DNA of 64,000 nt from assembly GCA_025463605.1 (NCBI GenBank), contig JAODAV010000006.1:62001-126000 (forward strand), in the 5' to 3' direction. The notes below the pieces were generated by a model. That model was not told where the DNA came from and did no database searches. It worked only from the letters and a program-made list of their open reading frames with translations. Origin of the DNA: Rhodoglobus sp. (GTDB lineage Bacteria > Actinomycetota > Actinomycetes > Actinomycetales > Microbacteriaceae). Made by a program: the position numbers and the translations under genes. This document shows, piece by piece, positions 41,358-50,485 of this stretch. The first letter of the stretch is position 1. Each line of letters starts with the position of its first letter.

Positions 41358-41467
41358 GGGTTAGGCTGCCACATCGGGGCCGTGAATTGCAATATCGGCC
41401 GCGGAGAAATTTCACTACACGCTTCGGGCGTGGAATTCGCTGAATAGAGCACAGGGTTGGAGGCGCG

Positions 41468-42472
41468 GTGGAAGTCGGGTTACGTGAAGTAGCCGCGCTT
41501 GCCGGGGTCTCGGTGGGCACGGTATCCAATGTCGTGAACGGTCGCGCGACTGTGGCGCAGGAGTACGTGGACCGCGTCAATGACGCCGTCATGCAGCTCG
41601 GATTCGTTCGAAACGACGCCGCTCGCGCCTTGCGCTCCGGCACGAGCCGCACCGTCGGCATGATCATCCCCGACGGCAACAACCCCTTCTACACGAGCGT
41701 CGCTCTTGGCGCGTCGGATGCCGCGACCCTCAACAACAACATCGTGCTCGTCGGCACCAGCCACGACGAGGCCGAGCGAGAGGCCCGATACGTCGAGGCG
41801 TTCGGGGAGCAACGTGCTCGCGGACTCATCATCGCCTCCGCCGGCAACATCCACGACCGACTCCACCAGTTCGCCCGCGGCGGCATGCCGTCCATCCTCC
41901 TGGATCCGGACGTGGATGAACGCTTCTCCTCGGTCGGGCCCGACGACGTGCTCGGGGGACGAATCGGTGTTCAGCACCTCATCGACACGGGTCGTCGGAG
42001 AATCGGATTCGTCGGTGGTCCCATGCGGCTGAGGGTTCTCACCGATCGGCTTGTGGGCGCGAACGACGCCATCTCAGGAACCAACGGCGCCGTGACACTC
42101 GAGGTGTTCGAGACGCCCGATCGCACCGTGCTCACCGGTCGCACCATCGGTGAACGTGTGCTCAAGCGCCCGCCCGAGACTCGCCCCGACGCCCTCTTCG
42201 CCATGACAGACCTGCTCGCTATCGGCATCCTGCAGGCACTCGACGCGCACCGGGTCGCTGTACCAGGGGATATCTCGATCATCGGCTACGACGACATCGA
42301 CTTCGCGAGCACGACCTCGGTCCCGCTTACCTCGATCCGGCAGCCGATGGAGATCATCGGGCGCAAGGCGGTCGAGATGATCGAAGCGCAACGCGAGGGT
42401 GGAAGCAAGAAACGCGAGCACATCACGATCGAGCCGACGCTCGTGCCGCGCGACTCGACTCTCCGGCCCTAG
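41468..42472 (+). CDS. LacI-family transcriptional regulator
   Basis: A 334-residue LacI/GalR repressor. The helix-turn-helix is at the very N-terminus (LREVAALAGVSVGTVSNVVNG) and a type 1 periplasmic-binding-like effector domain follows (TVGMIIPDGNNPFYTSVALG, GIQALDAHRVAVPGDISIIGYDDIDFAS). GTG 41468 follows GGAGG. Genomic position and the four GAAACGTTTCA-type boxes make it the probable repressor of the sugar regulon at 32.8-41.3 kb. The inducer is unknown. Confidence 0.92.
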   Translation: MEVGLREVAALAGVSVGTVSNVVNGRATVAQEYVDRVNDAVMQLGFVRNDAARALRSGTSRTVGMIIPDGNNPFYTSVALGASDAATLNNNIVLVGTSHDEAEREARYVEAFGEQRARGLIIASAGNIHDRLHQFARGGMPSILLDPDVDERFSSVGPDDVLGGRIGVQHLIDTGRRRIGFVGGPMRLRVLTDRLVGANDAISGTNGAVTLEVFETPDRTVLTGRTIGERVLKRPPETRPDALFAMTDLLAIGILQALDAHRVAVPGDISIIGYDDIDFASTTSVPLTSIRQPMEIIGRKAVEMIEAQREGGSKKREHITIEPTLVPRDSTLRP

Positions 42473-42515
42473 CTCGCCCACCCCTCGCCACGCGCTGCCC
42501 GCGGGCCGGCCCTCT

Positions 42516-45500
42516 TTAGCTCGCCTTGCCCTCGCCCACACGCTGTCCCACGACGGCGCTGATGCCGTCGGCGCGCATCGAGACGCCGTAGAGGGCGTCC
42601 GCGATCTCCATGGTGCGCTTCTGATGCGTGATGACGATGAGCTGGGATGTCTGGCGCAAGTCCTCGAAGATCGTCAGCAGCCGGCCGAGGTTGGCGTCGT
42701 CGAGCGCCGCCTCCACCTCGTCCATGATGTAGAACGGGCTCGGCCGCGCCTTGAAGATCGCGATGAGCAGCGCCACCGCGGCGAGGGAGCGCTCTCCGCC
42801 GCTCAGCAGCGACAGCCGCTCGATCTTCTTCCCGGCGGGCTTGACCGTGACCTCGATGCCGGTCGTGAGCATGTTCTCGGGGTCGGTGAGGTGGATGCTG
42901 CCCGTGCCGCCCGGGAACAGGACGGGAAACACCGTATTGAACGCGGCCTTCGTGTCTTCGAATGCACTGCCGAAGATGTCCTGCATCTTCTCGTCGATCT
43001 CGTCGATGATCGTCAGCAGGTCTTTGCGGGTGTTGGTGAGGTCGGTGAGCTGCTCGGTGAGGAACTTGTGCCGCTGCTCGAGTGCCTCGAACTCCTCGAG
43101 TGCGAGCGGGTTGACGCGACCCAGTTGCGCGAGCTTGCGCTCGGCGGCGGCCAGGCGCGCCTGCTGCTCGGCGCGCACGAACGGCCGGGGCGCGGGGGGG
43201 CCGGGCAGCGCGTCATCGGGCACCGGCACCTGGGGGCCGTACTCGGCAACGAGAACGTCCTCGACGAGGCCGAGCTCCTCGCCCGCCCGCTCGAGCAGCG
43301 TCGAGAGGTGCAGCTTCTTCTCGTAGATCTGCATCTCGAGGCCGTGCACGTTCTCGCTGATCGCGGCGAGGCGCTCGCGCAGCGCGCTCTCCTCGCGGCG
43401 CAAGGTCGTGAGTTCCTCGTTCTGCTGCGAGCGCTCGGCCTCGCGCGCCGCGAGCTCCAGTCGCGCCTGCGACACGGAACGGTCGACCGCGTCGAGCACG
43501 GCGGGCAGCGCCGCGATCACGTCATTGGCGGCCGCGACCTGGCGCTGGCGGATGACGGTCAGCCGCGCCTGCTCCTCGGCCGCTTCGCGCTCGGCCACGA
43601 GTTGCGCCGCGAGCGACTCCGCACGCGCGCGTTCCGCCCTCACGCGCTCGCGAATCGTCTCCAGCTGGATGCGCAACTCGAGTTCCCGCGCTCGTGCGGC
43701 TTCGACCTCTGCGAGTACGCCATCCCGGGATGACGCGTCGAGCATGGGACGCGGGGTCGCCTCGAAGGCGTCGTGATCCCCTCTCGCTCGCTCCACATCG
43801 GCTTCGGCCTCACGCACCGCTTCGTTCGACACCTCGACCGCTTGAGACAGCCGCTCCCATTCCGCTTGAGCGGCCTCGAGCTGGATACGGAGGCGCGCGA
43901 GCTGCTCGGACTGGGCGGCGAGGTGGGCGTCGTACTCGCGCAGCGCGGTGAGAGCGGTTGCGGCATCCGTCTTCGCCGTCTCCAGGGCGCCGCGCTTCTC
44001 GGCGAGCGCGAACCGCGTGCGCTCGATCTGGGTGGTGACGGTAGCGAGCTTGGCGGCGGCCGCGTCCCGTTCGGCCACGAGCTCGAGCCGTGAGCGCTTC
44101 GAGCCGGAACCGCCGCGGAGCACGAAACGAGTGAGCACATCGCCCTGCCGGGTAACGAAGGTCGCGTCGCCGACATTCTGGAACGCCGCCCGGGCAGCTG
44201 GGATGTCGTCCGCGATGTAGACGCCGGCGAGCAGGCCGAGCACGCCGCCAGGGGCGCTCACAACCTCGGAGGCCGCCCGGACGCCGGCGATCGCGAGGTG
44301 GCGGGTGGGTGCGTCGACGTCGGCGACGACGACTTCCACTCGGCCGAAGTCCTGATCGGCGGAGTGCGAGAGCGCCTCGAACGCGGCGTCACTGTCGTCG
44401 GCGAGCACGGCGTCGGCGAGAGAGCCGAGTGCGGCGGCGATGGCTGCCTCGAAGCCGGGCTCGATCTTGACATGCTCTGCGACGAGACCCCGGATGCCTG
44501 CGCGCTTGGCCCCCACGAGAGCGCTCGAGCCGTCCTTCTGGTCGACCGCGAGCGACAGCGCGGAACTCCGCGCGGCGAGAGCATCGCGTTCGCGCTCCGC
44601 GGCGTGGAGGTCGTCTCGCAGGGCTTCGATCGCGGCATTCAGGCCCGCGACGAGTTCTTCGGCCGCCTCGTAGGCGGAGTCGAGTGAGCCGTCGGCGTCT
44701 TCGCCCGTCGCCGCTACGGCTTCGAGGGCGACGAACTCGGCGCGCGTCGCATCCCGGCGCTCTTCGGCCTGGGCGAGCGCGTTCTGCTGGCGCAGCAGTT
44801 CCCCCCGGGCGGCTGCGAGGGTAGATCGGGCGACGTCGACGCGCGCGGCGAGGCCTGCGAGTTCCAATTCGTGGCGGGAGACGAGGGCGCTCTGGGCCGA
44901 GATCTCTTCGTCGAGTGAGTCAAGTGATGCCTTCGCGGTCGCAGTCTCGGCAGCGGCGACGCCCACGGCTTCCTCCGCTTCGGCGACCCCGGCGACGAGG
45001 CGCTCGGCCTCATCCCTGGCCTCCTGAACGATGGCCTGCGAGATCGTCGAGCCGATCGAGGGCCCCTCGCCCTGCTGCCCCAGCAGCGCGAGCCGCTGGT
45101 TGGCGAGCGTGTAGAGGCCGCGCAAGCGCTCCTGGGCCGACTCGAGCCCGAAGGCGACGCGGCGCGCGATATCGACGGCGTCCCCGACTTGCGCGTGCTC
45201 GAGGCGTCCCTCGCGCAGTTTGTTCTGGTCGAGCTGCTCCTGCAGCACGATGCGCTCCGTCTTGCGCTCCGACTCGCTGCGACTGAACGTCGTGATGGCC
45301 GCGCGCAGCTCGACGACCTCGTCCGCGAGCAGCCGGGCGCGGGAATCCCGCACGATCGAGGCGATCGAGGCCGCCTCCTTGGCGATTTCGGCCTGATGCC
45401 CGAGCGGTTTGAGCTGGCGGCGGATCTCGCCGGCGAGGTCGGAGAGGCGCGTGAGGTTCGCCTGCATCGCCTCGAGCTTGCGGATCGTCTTCTCCTTGCG

Positions 45501-46016
45501 ACGGCGGTGCTTGAGGATGCCGGCCGCCTCCTCGATGAACCCGCGCCGATCTTCCGGTGAAGCGTGAAGCACCGCGTCGAGCTGACCTTGCCCGACGATG
45601 ACATGCATCTCGCGGCCCAGGCCCGAGTCGGAGAGAAGTTCCTGCACATCGAGCAGACGGCACTGCTCGCCGTTGATCGCATACTCACTGCCGCCGTTGC
45701 GGAACAGGGTGCGGCTGATCGTCACCTCGCTGTACTCGATCGGGAGAGCCCCGTCGGCGTTGTCGATCGTGAGAAGCACTTCGGCGCGGCCGAGCGGGCC
45801 CTTCGTGGCGGTGCCGGCGAAGATGACGTCTTCCATCTTGCCGCCGCGAAGAGTCTTCGCGCCCTGCTCGCCCATGACCCAGGCGAGGGCATCCACGACA
45901 TTGGACTTGCCCGACCCGTTGGGCCCGACGACGCACGTGACCCCCTGCTCGAATGCGAACGTGGTCGGCTGCGCGAAGGACTTGAACCCCTTGAGGGTCA
46001 GGCTCTTCAGGTACAA
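42516..46016 (-). CDS. smc: chromosome segregation protein SMC
   Basis: A 1166-residue structural-maintenance-of-chromosomes ATPase. N-terminal YLKSLTLKGFKSFAQPTTF is followed by Walker A GPNGSGKS at 31-38. The coiled-coil arms are separated by a hinge (GGVLGLLAGVYIADDIPAARAAF), and the C-terminal head has LSLLSGGERSLAAVALLIAIF and FYIMDEVEAALDDANLGRL. Together with ScpA/ScpB it condenses the chromosome. TTG 46016 was chosen as the start because AGAAGGG lies upstream and the family begins at this point; a frame of 39 more codons upstream is open. The C-terminal part is Ala/Arg-rich, as in related actinobacteria. Confidence 0.95.
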   Translation of the reverse strand: MYLKSLTLKGFKSFAQPTTFAFEQGVTCVVGPNGSGKSNVVDALAWVMGEQGAKTLRGGKMEDVIFAGTATKGPLGRAEVLLTIDNADGALPIEYSEVTISRTLFRNGGSEYAINGEQCRLLDVQELLSDSGLGREMHVIVGQGQLDAVLHASPEDRRGFIEEAAGILKHRRRKEKTIRKLEAMQANLTRLSDLAGEIRRQLKPLGHQAEIAKEAASIASIVRDSRARLLADEVVELRAAITTFSRSESERKTERIVLQEQLDQNKLREGRLEHAQVGDAVDIARRVAFGLESAQERLRGLYTLANQRLALLGQQGEGPSIGSTISQAIVQEARDEAERLVAGVAEAEEAVGVAAAETATAKASLDSLDEEISAQSALVSRHELELAGLAARVDVARSTLAAARGELLRQQNALAQAEERRDATRAEFVALEAVAATGEDADGSLDSAYEAAEELVAGLNAAIEALRDDLHAAERERDALAARSSALSLAVDQKDGSSALVGAKRAGIRGLVAEHVKIEPGFEAAIAAALGSLADAVLADDSDAAFEALSHSADQDFGRVEVVVADVDAPTRHLAIAGVRAASEVVSAPGGVLGLLAGVYIADDIPAARAAFQNVGDATFVTRQGDVLTRFVLRGGSGSKRSRLELVAERDAAAAKLATVTTQIERTRFALAEKRGALETAKTDAATALTALREYDAHLAAQSEQLARLRIQLEAAQAEWERLSQAVEVSNEAVREAEADVERARGDHDAFEATPRPMLDASSRDGVLAEVEAARARELELRIQLETIRERVRAERARAESLAAQLVAEREAAEEQARLTVIRQRQVAAANDVIAALPAVLDAVDRSVSQARLELAAREAERSQQNEELTTLRREESALRERLAAISENVHGLEMQIYEKKLHLSTLLERAGEELGLVEDVLVAEYGPQVPVPDDALPGPPAPRPFVRAEQQARLAAAERKLAQLGRVNPLALEEFEALEQRHKFLTEQLTDLTNTRKDLLTIIDEIDEKMQDIFGSAFEDTKAAFNTVFPVLFPGGTGSIHLTDPENMLTTGIEVTVKPAGKKIERLSLLSGGERSLAAVALLIAIFKARPSPFYIMDEVEAALDDANLGRLLTIFEDLRQTSQLIVITHQKRTMEIADALYGVSMRADGISAVVGQRVGEGKAS

Positions 46017-46090
46017 GTCGCGGCCCTTCTGCTCGCTCGATGCTGCATACACGGTACCCGACGCGGAGCTAACGCTTCGGTCACGGTCCG

Positions 46091-46119
46091 TCGACACGCG
46101 CCCCGGGCGGGAGTAATCT
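46091..46119 (+). promoter_or_regulatory. candidate promoter of the GNAT gene
   Basis: TCGACA (46091-46096) and TAATCT (46114-46119) separated by 17 bp match -35/-10 elements well. Transcription would begin near 46126, and the GNAT start at 46169 has GAGGAGAC upstream. Divergent from smc. Confidence 0.55.
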
Positions 46120-46168
46120 GGTCGGCTGCCCACTGGCGGCTCCGCCCATCCTGCGAGGAGACACCGCC

Positions 46169-47239
46169 ATGTTCGGCTTCGAGATCCGCGAGGTGACGAT
46201 CCCGTCCGCGATCGATGCTCCTGACGCGGCCGACTTCGTGCGGGCGATTGAGGTCGGCAATGCCGTGGAGGAACTCGGCTACGGCACTCCCGAGCTTGCG
46301 TACGAGCCGGTCGAGGAGCTGCCGCCGTTCTTCAACCCGCACGAGCCGAAGCACATGTTCGTCGCGGTCGTGGATGGCGAAGTCGTCGCTCGCGCCCTCT
46401 ACGAGACGCAGGCCGGCGAGGAGGCAGACTCGGCGTGGGTGATCGCGCAAGTACTGCCCGAATTCCGCGGCCGGGGCATCGGGAGCGCACTTGCGGACCG
46501 GGTCGAGGCGCTCGCCGTGCACGAGGGCAAGCGCAAGTCGCTCGTCTACACGCCCATAGCGGAAGGCGCCGGCGAGCGCATCGGCTCCCCCACGGGTTTC
46601 GGGTCCATCCCCGCCGGTAGCGGTGACGTGCGGTTCCTCCAGCGCCGCGGGTATTCGTTCGAACAGGTGGAACGCGTGAGCCGCCTGCCTCTGCCCGTGT
46701 CCGGGCTCAACGAGCTCGTCGCCACGGCAGAGGCGACGAGCGGCGCCGACTACAGGGTTCACCTCTGGGGCGGGGTGACCCCCCAGCGGTGGCGTGAGGA
46801 CCTCGCAGTGCTCGGGACGCGAATGAGCACGGATGCCCCTACCGCGGGTCTCGAGGAACCGCAAGACGTCTGGACGGTCGAACGCCTCATCGAGGCGGAC
46901 GAGCGCAACGAGCGCATGAACCCCCGCCGCCGGCTCACCGCTGCGGTGGAGCACGTGCCGAGCGGCACTCTCGCCGGTTTCACCGTGTTGTCGGTGCCGC
47001 CGCAGAAGCACCGTGCCGTCGACCAGTACGCGACGCTCGTGCTCCGCGAGCACCGCGGACACAGGCTCGGCATGCTCATGAAGGTCGCGAACCTGCAGCA
47101 CCTCGCGCGGGTGGCGCCCGGGCATCCGGCCGTCATCACGTTCAACGCGGAGGAGAACCGGCACATGCTCGACGTGAACGAAGCCGTCGGTTTCGTGCCG
47201 ATCGCGAACGAGAGCGCGTGGCGCAAGGACCTGGCGTGA
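46169..47239 (+). CDS. tandem GNAT N-acetyltransferase
   Basis: A 356-residue protein with two GNAT domains. The first has the acetyl-CoA motif VLPEFRGRGIGSALADRV (about 92-115). The second shows LVLREHRGHRLGMLMKVANL (near residue 290). Tandem GNATs in actinobacteria include Eis-type and mycothiol-synthase-like proteins; this one has no clear mycothiol-synthase signature, so the substrate is unassigned. It starts at ATG 46169 and runs towards the convergent nucleoside hydrolase gene. Confidence 0.8.
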   Translation: MFGFEIREVTIPSAIDAPDAADFVRAIEVGNAVEELGYGTPELAYEPVEELPPFFNPHEPKHMFVAVVDGEVVARALYETQAGEEADSAWVIAQVLPEFRGRGIGSALADRVEALAVHEGKRKSLVYTPIAEGAGERIGSPTGFGSIPAGSGDVRFLQRRGYSFEQVERVSRLPLPVSGLNELVATAEATSGADYRVHLWGGVTPQRWREDLAVLGTRMSTDAPTAGLEEPQDVWTVERLIEADERNERMNPRRRLTAAVEHVPSGTLAGFTVLSVPPQKHRAVDQYATLVLREHRGHRLGMLMKVANLQHLARVAPGHPAVITFNAEENRHMLDVNEAVGFVPIANESAWRKDLA

Positions 47240-47245
47240 GCGGCT

Positions 47246-48208
47246 TCACAACCGACCTCCGACCCACTCCACGAAGCGCTGCGTGATCCGGTCGGCGAAG
47301 TCGCCGGACGTCTCGAGCACCACCGCGCAATGCGCACCCTCCTGCTCGGGGAAACCCTGGTAACGCCCCCGGGTGTCGCAAATCGTCGCGCCGCGCGCCG
47401 GGCCGTCGTTGCAGTCCACCTCCACGTGGATGACGGGCGCCGAGAGGGGAACGACATCACCGATCGCGATAGCCGCGGCGAGCGCATCGTGGCACGGCGA
47501 GCAGCGCTCATCGAAGGAGACGCTGTGGAAGAAATCGAAGTAGAAGTCGGTGATGCGGGAGACGAAACTCGCGACCGGATTGCCCGCGATCTCGAGGCGC
47601 TTCCGGTGGTCTTCCGTGAGGATCTCCCGCATGGTGACGTCGAGCGGAACGAGCGTGACGTTCCACGGCGCGCTCAGTACCGCCTGCGCCGCCTCGGGGT
47701 CGTGCAGGATGTTGGCCTCCGCAGCCGCCGACTGGTTGCCCGGCACTTCGGCAGCGCCGCCCATCACCGTGATCGACGGGATGAGTTCGGGCAGGCGTGG
47801 TTCGATGCCGAGGGCGATCGCCACATTGCTGAGCGGCCCCGTCGCGATCAAGTGCACTTCGCCCGGGTTCTCACGCGCCAGACGCACGATCAGTTCGGGA
47901 CCGGTCTCGGTGGCGATCACTCCACGAGGGTGGGGCAGGTTCGAGCTGCCCAGCCCGTCGGCCCCGTGCACGTGCGGGGCGAGAACCGGGATGTCCCCGC
48001 GGATCGTCACCTCGGTTCCCTGCGCAACCGGGATGCCCTCCGCGCCGGCCAGTTCAAGTACGCGCAGGCTGTTCACTGCCGCCATCGCGGCCGAGATGTT
48101 GCCGAACACCGTGCTCACCCCGATGACCTGGGCCTTGTCGCTCGACAGCAGGTACAGCAGTGCCATCGCGTCGTCGACGCCCGTGTCGCAATCGAGGATG
48201 ACCTTCAT
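47246..48208 (-). CDS. inosine-uridine-type nucleoside hydrolase
   Basis: A 320-residue nucleoside N-ribohydrolase. The metal-binding N-terminal motif DCDTGVDDAMALLYLL and MGGAAEVPGNQSAAAEANI are typical of the IU-NH family, as is the C-terminal acidic VDCNDGPARGATICDTRGRY. It releases the base from a ribonucleoside. In this genome it could feed uracil to the pyrimidine operon at 53-61 kb. Converges on the GNAT gene with a 6-bp gap. Confidence 0.9.
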   Translation of the reverse strand: MKVILDCDTGVDDAMALLYLLSSDKAQVIGVSTVFGNISAAMAAVNSLRVLELAGAEGIPVAQGTEVTIRGDIPVLAPHVHGADGLGSSNLPHPRGVIATETGPELIVRLARENPGEVHLIATGPLSNVAIALGIEPRLPELIPSITVMGGAAEVPGNQSAAAEANILHDPEAAQAVLSAPWNVTLVPLDVTMREILTEDHRKRLEIAGNPVASFVSRITDFYFDFFHSVSFDERCSPCHDALAAAIAIGDVVPLSAPVIHVEVDCNDGPARGATICDTRGRYQGFPEQEGAHCAVVLETSGDFADRITQRFVEWVGGRL

Positions 48209-48256
48209 GTGATTGTCCTGTTCAGGTAGTCGTGGTGTTCAACAAAACGTCTAGCT

Positions 48257-49414
48257 CTAGAACGCCGCGAGGCCCGTGAGGGCGCGGCCGATCACGAGCG
48301 TGTGGATGTCGTCGGTGCCCTCGTAAGTGCGCACCGATTCGAGGTTCGCGAGGTGTCGCATCACGGGGTAGGCGTTCGTAATGCCGTCGCCCCCGAGAAT
48401 CTCGCGCGCCGCGTGCGCGATAAGGATTGCCTCCCGCACGTTGTTGAGCTTGCCGACGCTCACCTGCTCGGGCACGAGGGTTGCGGCATCCTTGAGCCTG
48501 GCCAGATGCAGGGCGACGAGCATCCCCTTCTCGTATTCGACGAATGAGTCCGAGAGGCGCTGCTGCACGAGTTGCTTGGCGCCGATCGGACCGCCGAACA
48601 CCTCGCGCGTCGTCGAATGGGCGATCGCGGCGTCGAGGCAGGATCGGGCGGCACCCATCGCGCCCCACACGATCCCGAAGCGCGCTTCGGTGAGGCACGT
48701 GAACGGCGCCGAAAGCCCCACCGCGTCGGGCAGCATCGCGTCAGCCGGGAGGCGAAGCGCATCGAGTCGAATGTCGCACTGGATCGACGCGCGCAGCGAC
48801 AGCTTGCCCGCGATGTCCTGTGCGTGGAAGCCTTCCGTCGCCGTCGGGACCAGGAAACCCCGGATTCCCTCCTCGGTGCGCGCCCAGATGACCGCGACAT
48901 CCGCGATCGAGGCCAGGCCGATCCAGCGCTTGCGGCCGTCGAGCACCCAGTCGTCGCCGTCCCGTACCGCCGACGTCGTCATGCTGCCGGGATCGCTGCC
49001 ACCCGTGGGTTCCGTGAGCCCGAAGCATCCGATCAGGTCGCCTGTCGCCATGCCCGGCAACCACCGCTGCTTCTGCTCTTCCGAGCCGAACTTCGCGGTC
49101 GCCGCCATCGCGAGCGAACCCTGCACCGACACGAACGTGCGCCACGCCGTGTCGACCGCCTCGAGTTCGTAGCATGCGAGCCCGTAGCTCACCGAGTCGG
49201 CGCCGGCGCATCCGTAGCCCTGCAATTGCATGCCCAGCAGGCCCGCTTCGCCGAGCAAGCCGACGTACTCTCGCCGGAACAGGTGCCCCTCGAAGTCCTC
49301 GTCGACCGACTCCGCGATTCGGGATGCGACGGTTCGGGCCTTCGACTGCCACTCGCGCTGTCCGGGCGAGAGTAGGGCATCCAGCCCCAGCAGCTCCTCG
49401 GACGACTTCGTCAT
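48257..49414 (-). CDS. acyl-CoA dehydrogenase (glutaryl-CoA dehydrogenase-like)
   Basis: A 385-residue FAD-dependent acyl-CoA dehydrogenase. FGLTEPTGGSDPGSM, KRWIGLASIADVAVIWA, and a catalytic Glu (about 365) in TYEGTDDIH place it near glutaryl-CoA dehydrogenases. The start precedes a possible operon with the MDR gene (9-bp gap). The acyl-CoA substrate cannot be fixed from sequence. A plain 48-bp spacer separates it from the nucleoside hydrolase. Confidence 0.88.
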   Translation of the reverse strand: MTKSSEELLGLDALLSPGQREWQSKARTVASRIAESVDEDFEGHLFRREYVGLLGEAGLLGMQLQGYGCAGADSVSYGLACYELEAVDTAWRTFVSVQGSLAMAATAKFGSEEQKQRWLPGMATGDLIGCFGLTEPTGGSDPGSMTTSAVRDGDDWVLDGRKRWIGLASIADVAVIWARTEEGIRGFLVPTATEGFHAQDIAGKLSLRASIQCDIRLDALRLPADAMLPDAVGLSAPFTCLTEARFGIVWGAMGAARSCLDAAIAHSTTREVFGGPIGAKQLVQQRLSDSFVEYEKGMLVALHLARLKDAATLVPEQVSVGKLNNVREAILIAHAAREILGGDGITNAYPVMRHLANLESVRTYEGTDDIHTLVIGRALTGLAAF

Positions 49415-49423
49415 CCCCGCAGC

Positions 49424-50440
49424 CTATTCGCGCCAGTCGAACAATGCGGTGAGCTGGCTGCCCTTGCCCGCTGCGAGCGTGTCGTAGACGATCTGCGCCT
49501 GCGACGGGGGAAAGCGATCGGCGAGGTGGTCGACCCGCACTGTGCCGGCCTCCAGCCACCGCAGGGCGAGCGCGAGGTTGCGCTGTGAGCTCGTGCCGTG
49601 GAACGGCAGGTCGCTCGCAGGCACCTGCCATTCCCAGCCGCTGCGCAGCACCACGTAGCGGTGGAAGATCTCCGCGAGCAGCTCGTGAGCCGTGGTGTCG
49701 GTGCGCCGAATCCACGGCGAACCGACGAGCACCACTTCCCCCAGTGAGCGCACGGAGCGCACGGCTGGCAGCACCGCCCCGTCGTGGCCCGAGCACTCGA
49801 GCACGAGATCGAAGCCGTCTGTGGTTCCGTACTGGGCGCGCTCGACGCCTTCCGGTGCAGCATCGAGCGAGAGGATGCCCGCAGGCAGCAATTCGCGTCG
49901 ATCCGCCCGGGGATCCCAGGCCGTCACGTCGTAGCCGCTCGCCGCGAAGGCGACAGCCGCGAAGTGACCGATCGGACCGAGCCCGCTGATGCCGACGCGC
50001 GCGCCCGGCCGCGCTGCCGTGGTGCTCAGCGTGGCCATCGGCACCGTCATGAGCCGTGCGAACACCGCGACGAACGGGTCGAGCCCCTCAGGCAGCACGA
50101 AGACTTCTGCGGCCGGCTTTCGCTGGTGGGAACGGTGAGCGCCGTGCGTGAAGACGAGATCGCCGACGGCCGCGGTCGACACCCTCTCGCCGACCTCGGT
50201 GACTCGAAAGACGGCGGCGTAGCCGGGAACCGTCGGGTACCTGGTCTCGCGGGACGGGTCGGGCCGGAATGCTCCGGCAATCTCGGTGCCGGGGCTGACG
50301 AGGGTGCAGACGGTCTCGCCGAAGACTTCGTGCGGCGCGAGCGGGCCGCTCCAGCGGGGGATTTCGGAGACCAAGGCCACCTCGCCCCGTGCGGTGACCG
50401 TGACGGCCGTGACCTGGGGATCCGCGGAAGGAGCAGACAT
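49424..50440 (-). CDS. zinc-independent MDR-superfamily dehydrogenase
   Basis: A 338-residue medium-chain dehydrogenase/reductase. The Rossmann GISGLGPIGHFAAVAFAASGYDV is clear, and the N-terminal catalytic domain lacks the usual Cys/His zinc ligands (VSPGTEIAGAF, VPGYAAVFRVTEVG). A tail region carries IVYDTLAAGKGSQLTALFDW. Such proteins are often quinone-oxidoreductase-like or sugar-dehydrogenase-like. Neither the cofactor (NADH/NADPH) nor the substrate is certain. Confidence 0.8.
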   Translation of the reverse strand: MSAPSADPQVTAVTVTARGEVALVSEIPRWSGPLAPHEVFGETVCTLVSPGTEIAGAFRPDPSRETRYPTVPGYAAVFRVTEVGERVSTAAVGDLVFTHGAHRSHQRKPAAEVFVLPEGLDPFVAVFARLMTVPMATLSTTAARPGARVGISGLGPIGHFAAVAFAASGYDVTAWDPRADRRELLPAGILSLDAAPEGVERAQYGTTDGFDLVLECSGHDGAVLPAVRSVRSLGEVVLVGSPWIRRTDTTAHELLAEIFHRYVVLRSGWEWQVPASDLPFHGTSSQRNLALALRWLEAGTVRVDHLADRFPPSQAQIVYDTLAAGKGSQLTALFDWRE

Positions 50441-50485
50441 GGGAACGATCCTATGTCCCCGGAGAACTGGCGTCGGCTCGAGTCG

